Positions 62,095 to 64,000 of a stretch of DNA of 64,000 nt are shown piece after piece. The notes beneath the pieces are model-generated. The model worked only from the letters and a program-made list of their open reading frames with translations, was not told where the DNA came from and did not search any database. Where the stretch lies: positions 124,001-188,000 of the forward strand of contig NZ_SBIP01000006.1 of assembly GCF_004053875.1 (NCBI RefSeq), read 5' to 3'. Numbering within the stretch: position 1 is the stretch's first letter; the number at the start of each line of letters is the position of its first letter. The DNA is from Neorhizobium lilium (GTDB lineage Bacteria > Pseudomonadota > Alphaproteobacteria > Rhizobiales > Rhizobiaceae). The translations under genes and the position numbers were made by a program.

Positions 62095-62778
62095 ATGATC
62101 GTTACCATCGCCAACCCGAAAGGCGGGACAGGAAAGACAACCCTCGTTCGCGCGCTTTCCGGAACGGCCGCCCATGCGGGCAATGACGTATTCCTGATTG
62201 ACGCCGATAGCCGTGCCAACACGATGCGTTGGGTGACGATGTCGAAACAAATGAATGTCTGGCCGGAACGGCTGGAGGCGGAAAGCTGCCTCGACCCTAA
62301 CCGCATCTACAAGCTTGCCCTTGAGCGCCAAAATGAGGGCAAGGTCGTCTTCGTCGACATTGAGGGCACGACGAACGAGAACCTGTTCGCTGGCCTTTAT
62401 TGCGCGGATATCGTTCTGATCCCGCTTCAGACGACCCAGGACGATGTGGTCGCAGGCATGCAGCTCGCACTCAACCATATTCCGGTGGTCGAGGACGACC
62501 AAAAGCGCAAGCTGCCGACAATGATCGTCATCAATCAGCATGATCTCGTCAGCGGTCGCGCCAAGGCCCATGCACCACTGCGTGAAATCCTGCGGGAAAG
62601 TGGCGTCGCCCTTGCCTCGCAACCCATCGCGCGCCGGGCGTCCTATCAATCGATCGGCGCGGCCGGAACACTCCAGACCATCTCCAAATCCGACCCGAAA
62701 GCCATCGCGGAGATGGAGGCACTGCTGGGTGAGCTCCTTGCTCTCTACAGGTCGTCCGCAAGGGAGATCGGGCTATGA
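62095..62778 (+). CDS. ParA/VirC1-like ATPase
   Basis: A 227-residue Walker-type ATPase with the deviant Walker A KGGTGKTTLVRALSGTAAHA (residues 9-16), VFLIDADSRANTMRW and VFVDIEGTTNENLF. The DADSRANTMRW segment resembles VirC1 of Ti plasmids (DADENRPLTRW), which recruits the relaxosome to the cell pole and type IV channel. It is translationally coupled to the RHH gene (ATGA overlap). Next to a MOBP relaxase and oriT this reads as a VirC1 function for transfer, though plasmid partition cannot be excluded. Confidence 0.85.
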   Translation: MIVTIANPKGGTGKTTLVRALSGTAAHAGNDVFLIDADSRANTMRWVTMSKQMNVWPERLEAESCLDPNRIYKLALERQNEGKVVFVDIEGTTNENLFAGLYCADIVLIPLQTTQDDVVAGMQLALNHIPVVEDDQKRKLPTMIVINQHDLVSGRAKAHAPLREILRESGVALASQPIARRASYQSIGAAGTLQTISKSDPKAIAEMEALLGELLALYRSSAREIGL

Positions 62779-63155
62779 GCGACGGGACCGAAAACAAGAA
62801 CCTTGTCCTTGGGTTGATATCGACCGGTGGTAAACGTCCGTCCGTGCGGGAAAGACCGGCTCCGACGCCGGCGCTTGAAAAGCCCGAAGGCGACAGCGCC
62901 TCCTCGTCAAAGTCAGGCGCCGCCCGGACCCAGTTTCGCGACCTGGTCGCCAAGGGCGAAAGCCGCGATCCGATCGCCGGGAAACGCTTTCGCGACAGCG
63001 AGAAACTTACGACCGGCATCCATATCCGCGCGGAGGTCCACAAGACGCTGAAGATCCTTGCCGCGATAGAGCGCCGCAAGTTCAACAGCTATATCGAGGA
63101 GGCAATCGACGACTATCTCGAAAAGATCGCGGATCGCATTCCTGACATTTCGTAG
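62775..63155 (+). CDS. Ribbon-helix-helix protein (VirC2/ParG-like)
   Basis: A 126-residue basic protein. The first ~65 residues are unstructured and charged (GKRPSVRERPAPTPALEKPE); the C-terminal ~50 form a ribbon-helix-helix: EKLTTGIHIRAEVHKTLKIL, AAIERRKFNSYIEEAIDDYL, EKIADRIPDIS. Its ATG overlaps the stop of the VirC1-like ATPase (ATGA). VirC2 is the RHH partner of VirC1; ParG is the RHH partner of ParF. It probably binds the nearby palindromes. Confidence 0.75.
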   Translation: MSDGTENKNLVLGLISTGGKRPSVRERPAPTPALEKPEGDSASSSKSGAARTQFRDLVAKGESRDPIAGKRFRDSEKLTTGIHIRAEVHKTLKILAAIERRKFNSYIEEAIDDYLEKIADRIPDIS

Positions 63156-63318
63156 TTTCAGCGAAGCAGTCATTGCTCGCGGGTTGCGGTTTATCGCACC
63201 GGTCTGGCGGCCCGTCTCCGCACTTGTCGGTCGGGCGCCGCCATCGCTTCTTGCTGCGGGAGGATCGTTACCGGCAGGACAAAACCGCGCAGCGGGTTTG
63301 GTAAGCGAAGCGCGTAGA

Positions 63319-63339
63319 GCCGTCCGTCTGAAGGACGGC
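63319..63339. terminator. Hairpin downstream of the RHH gene
   Basis: GCCGTCC and GGACGGC pair around GTCTGAA, a stem of 7 bp about 165 bp after the stop of the RHH gene. There is no T-run. The sequence is similar to the 63959-63978 hairpin (GCCGCCCT...AGGGCGGC), so these may be members of one small repeat family as well as transcription stops. Confidence 0.5.
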
Positions 63340-63471
63340 CCGCCCCGACAATTCAAGACAGCGATCATTACCATGGTCATGGCCCACGTATCACCGCCGT
63401 GAATCGAAAGCGGGTGACCGATTCAAATCTGTCATTGGACCGCGTCGCCAAAATCACAGATTCTTGCTGGT

Positions 63472-63927
63472 ATGCTCACTCAGCCCTATCAGCTCTATAT
63501 CGAACGCACCGATCCGGCCAGGAATATGGCGCGCTACTATGTCATGGACATCACCGAGACGCTGTTTGGCGAGGCATGCCTCACGCGGACATGGGGCCGC
63601 ATAGGCGCAAGGGGTCAGGCAAAGGTGCATCTGTTCGATCGCGAAGAAGAAGCCGTCCGCCTGTTCCTTGATCTCACCCGACAGAAAAGGGCGCGGGGAT
63701 ACCGGCCGAGACCCGGCGCCGTGACATCCTCAGACCAACACTGCCCCGACGCGGAGCGGTCGGCGCACGTCTGTCAACCTCGCGCCTTGGTGACGTCGAC
63801 GGGACGCCCCGGCCTCCAGGATGTAGGAGGTCTCAAGCGCGAACCAGCCTTGAGCGTGGTTGGCCGATGCAGCGGCCGGAGGGAGCAGCCAGCCGACAAT
63901 GAATATCGAGTTGTAAACACAATCTAG
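63472..63927 (+). CDS. WGR-domain protein with an unusually long tail
   Basis: A 151-residue protein. The first ~80 residues are a WGR domain: QPYQLYIERTDPARNMARYY, TLFGEACLTRTWGRIGARGQ, HLFDREEEAVRLFLDLTRQK, RARGYRPRP. In rhizobial genomes such proteins normally stop soon after GYRPR at ~80-100 residues. Here ~70 extra residues follow that are rich in charged and proline residues and show no pattern, as though a frameshift removed the stop. WGR proteins bind nucleic acid or poly-ADP-ribose-like ligands in other systems; role here unknown. Confidence 0.7.
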   Translation: MLTQPYQLYIERTDPARNMARYYVMDITETLFGEACLTRTWGRIGARGQAKVHLFDREEEAVRLFLDLTRQKRARGYRPRPGAVTSSDQHCPDAERSAHVCQPRALVTSTGRPGLQDVGGLKREPALSVVGRCSGRREQPADNEYRVVNTI

Positions 63928-63935
63928 AATGAAAA

Positions 63936-63978
63936 GCCGACGTTTGTCGGCAAGGTATGCCGCCCTCAGAAGGGCGGC
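63936..63978. repeat. Two adjacent perfect hairpins near the right edge
   Basis: GCCGAC-GTTT-GTCGGC (63936-63951) is followed by GCCGCCCT-CAGA-AGGGCGGC (63959-63978). The pair lies just after the WGR stop. The second resembles the hairpin at 63319. Possible terminators, REP-like repeats, or secondary structure of a replication or transfer region. Confidence 0.5.
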
Positions 63979-64000
63979 TCGGCTTCGATTGAACCGTCCT

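Noticed and set aside
62095..63155. A classical RepABC-type replication or partition operon
   Set aside because: Only a ParA-like ATPase and an RHH protein occur; there is no RepB/ParB-like gene, RepC initiator or antisense-RNA region, and the neighbours are mobilization genes.

Overview
This window looks like an accessory stretch of a Rhizobiaceae genome (Agrobacterium/Rhizobium type), probably from a plasmid, chromid or integrated mobilizable element. The basis is GC-rich coding DNA dense in LysR, AraC, MarR, Lrp, TetR and XRE regulators beside small catabolic or efflux genes, two IS5-family (IS427-like) insertion sequences, a dipeptide-type ABC operon, and at the right end a mobilization module with VirD2-like and VirC1-like proteins. 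The assignment is inferred from gene content. No rRNA, tRNA or CRISPR array was seen.

Layout. 1-23.8 kb is a patchwork of regulator/target pairs: LysR/oxidoreductase, GlxA/two glutathione S-transferases, MarR/NAD-epimerase with a small membrane peptide and a cupin, a first IS427-like element, AraC/GTG-started 2-isopropylmalate synthase, LysR/YdcZ-type transporter/VOC protein, MATE pump with a glyoxalase-like partner, XRE-cupin/GNAT, Lrp/serine hydrolase, MFS-Nudix, Lrp-LysE and an FAD oxidoreductase. 24.0-29.5 kb is a gene graveyard: remnants of an EamA transporter, quinone oxidoreductase, LysR, WYL regulator and two GSTs surround the second IS, which sits exactly on a junction where two unrelated genes are each cut. 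One intact MFS gene lies among them.

29.5-41.9 kb is a coherent catabolic locus: dppB-C-D-F-type ABC transporter genes and a GST-kappa/HCCA-isomerase-like protein on the minus strand, divergent hyuA-hyuB (hydantoinase/5-oxoprolinase family), a TetR regulator, a Tat-type solute-binding protein and a MalY-type C-S lyase. A nearly identical 13-bp motif lies in both regulatory gaps, so the TetR protein may control the whole set. The enzymes fit uptake and breakdown of a small peptide-like, lactam or sulfur-containing substrate.

42.1-44.5 kb holds a decayed glycerate kinase and a 5'-truncated TctC-type binding protein. 44.5-58.4 kb is a signalling island: MHYT-GGDEF-EAL, Cache-GGDEF, a 1204-residue multi-PAS hybrid histidine kinase and GAF-GGDEF-EAL proteins, interspersed with a broken chemotaxis receptor, a broken LysR gene, a DUF4260-like membrane protein, a HAD hydrolase and a decayed second copy of the kinase tail.

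58.7-64 kb is the mobilization module: a MOBP-like relaxase and MobC on the minus strand, an oriT whose nick core matches the RP4-type TATCCTGCC next to a perfect hairpin, a nested palindrome, then a ParA/VirC1-like ATPase translationally coupled to a ribbon-helix-helix protein, and a WGR-domain protein. The arrangement suggests a compact relaxosome with its own VirC-like helper genes.
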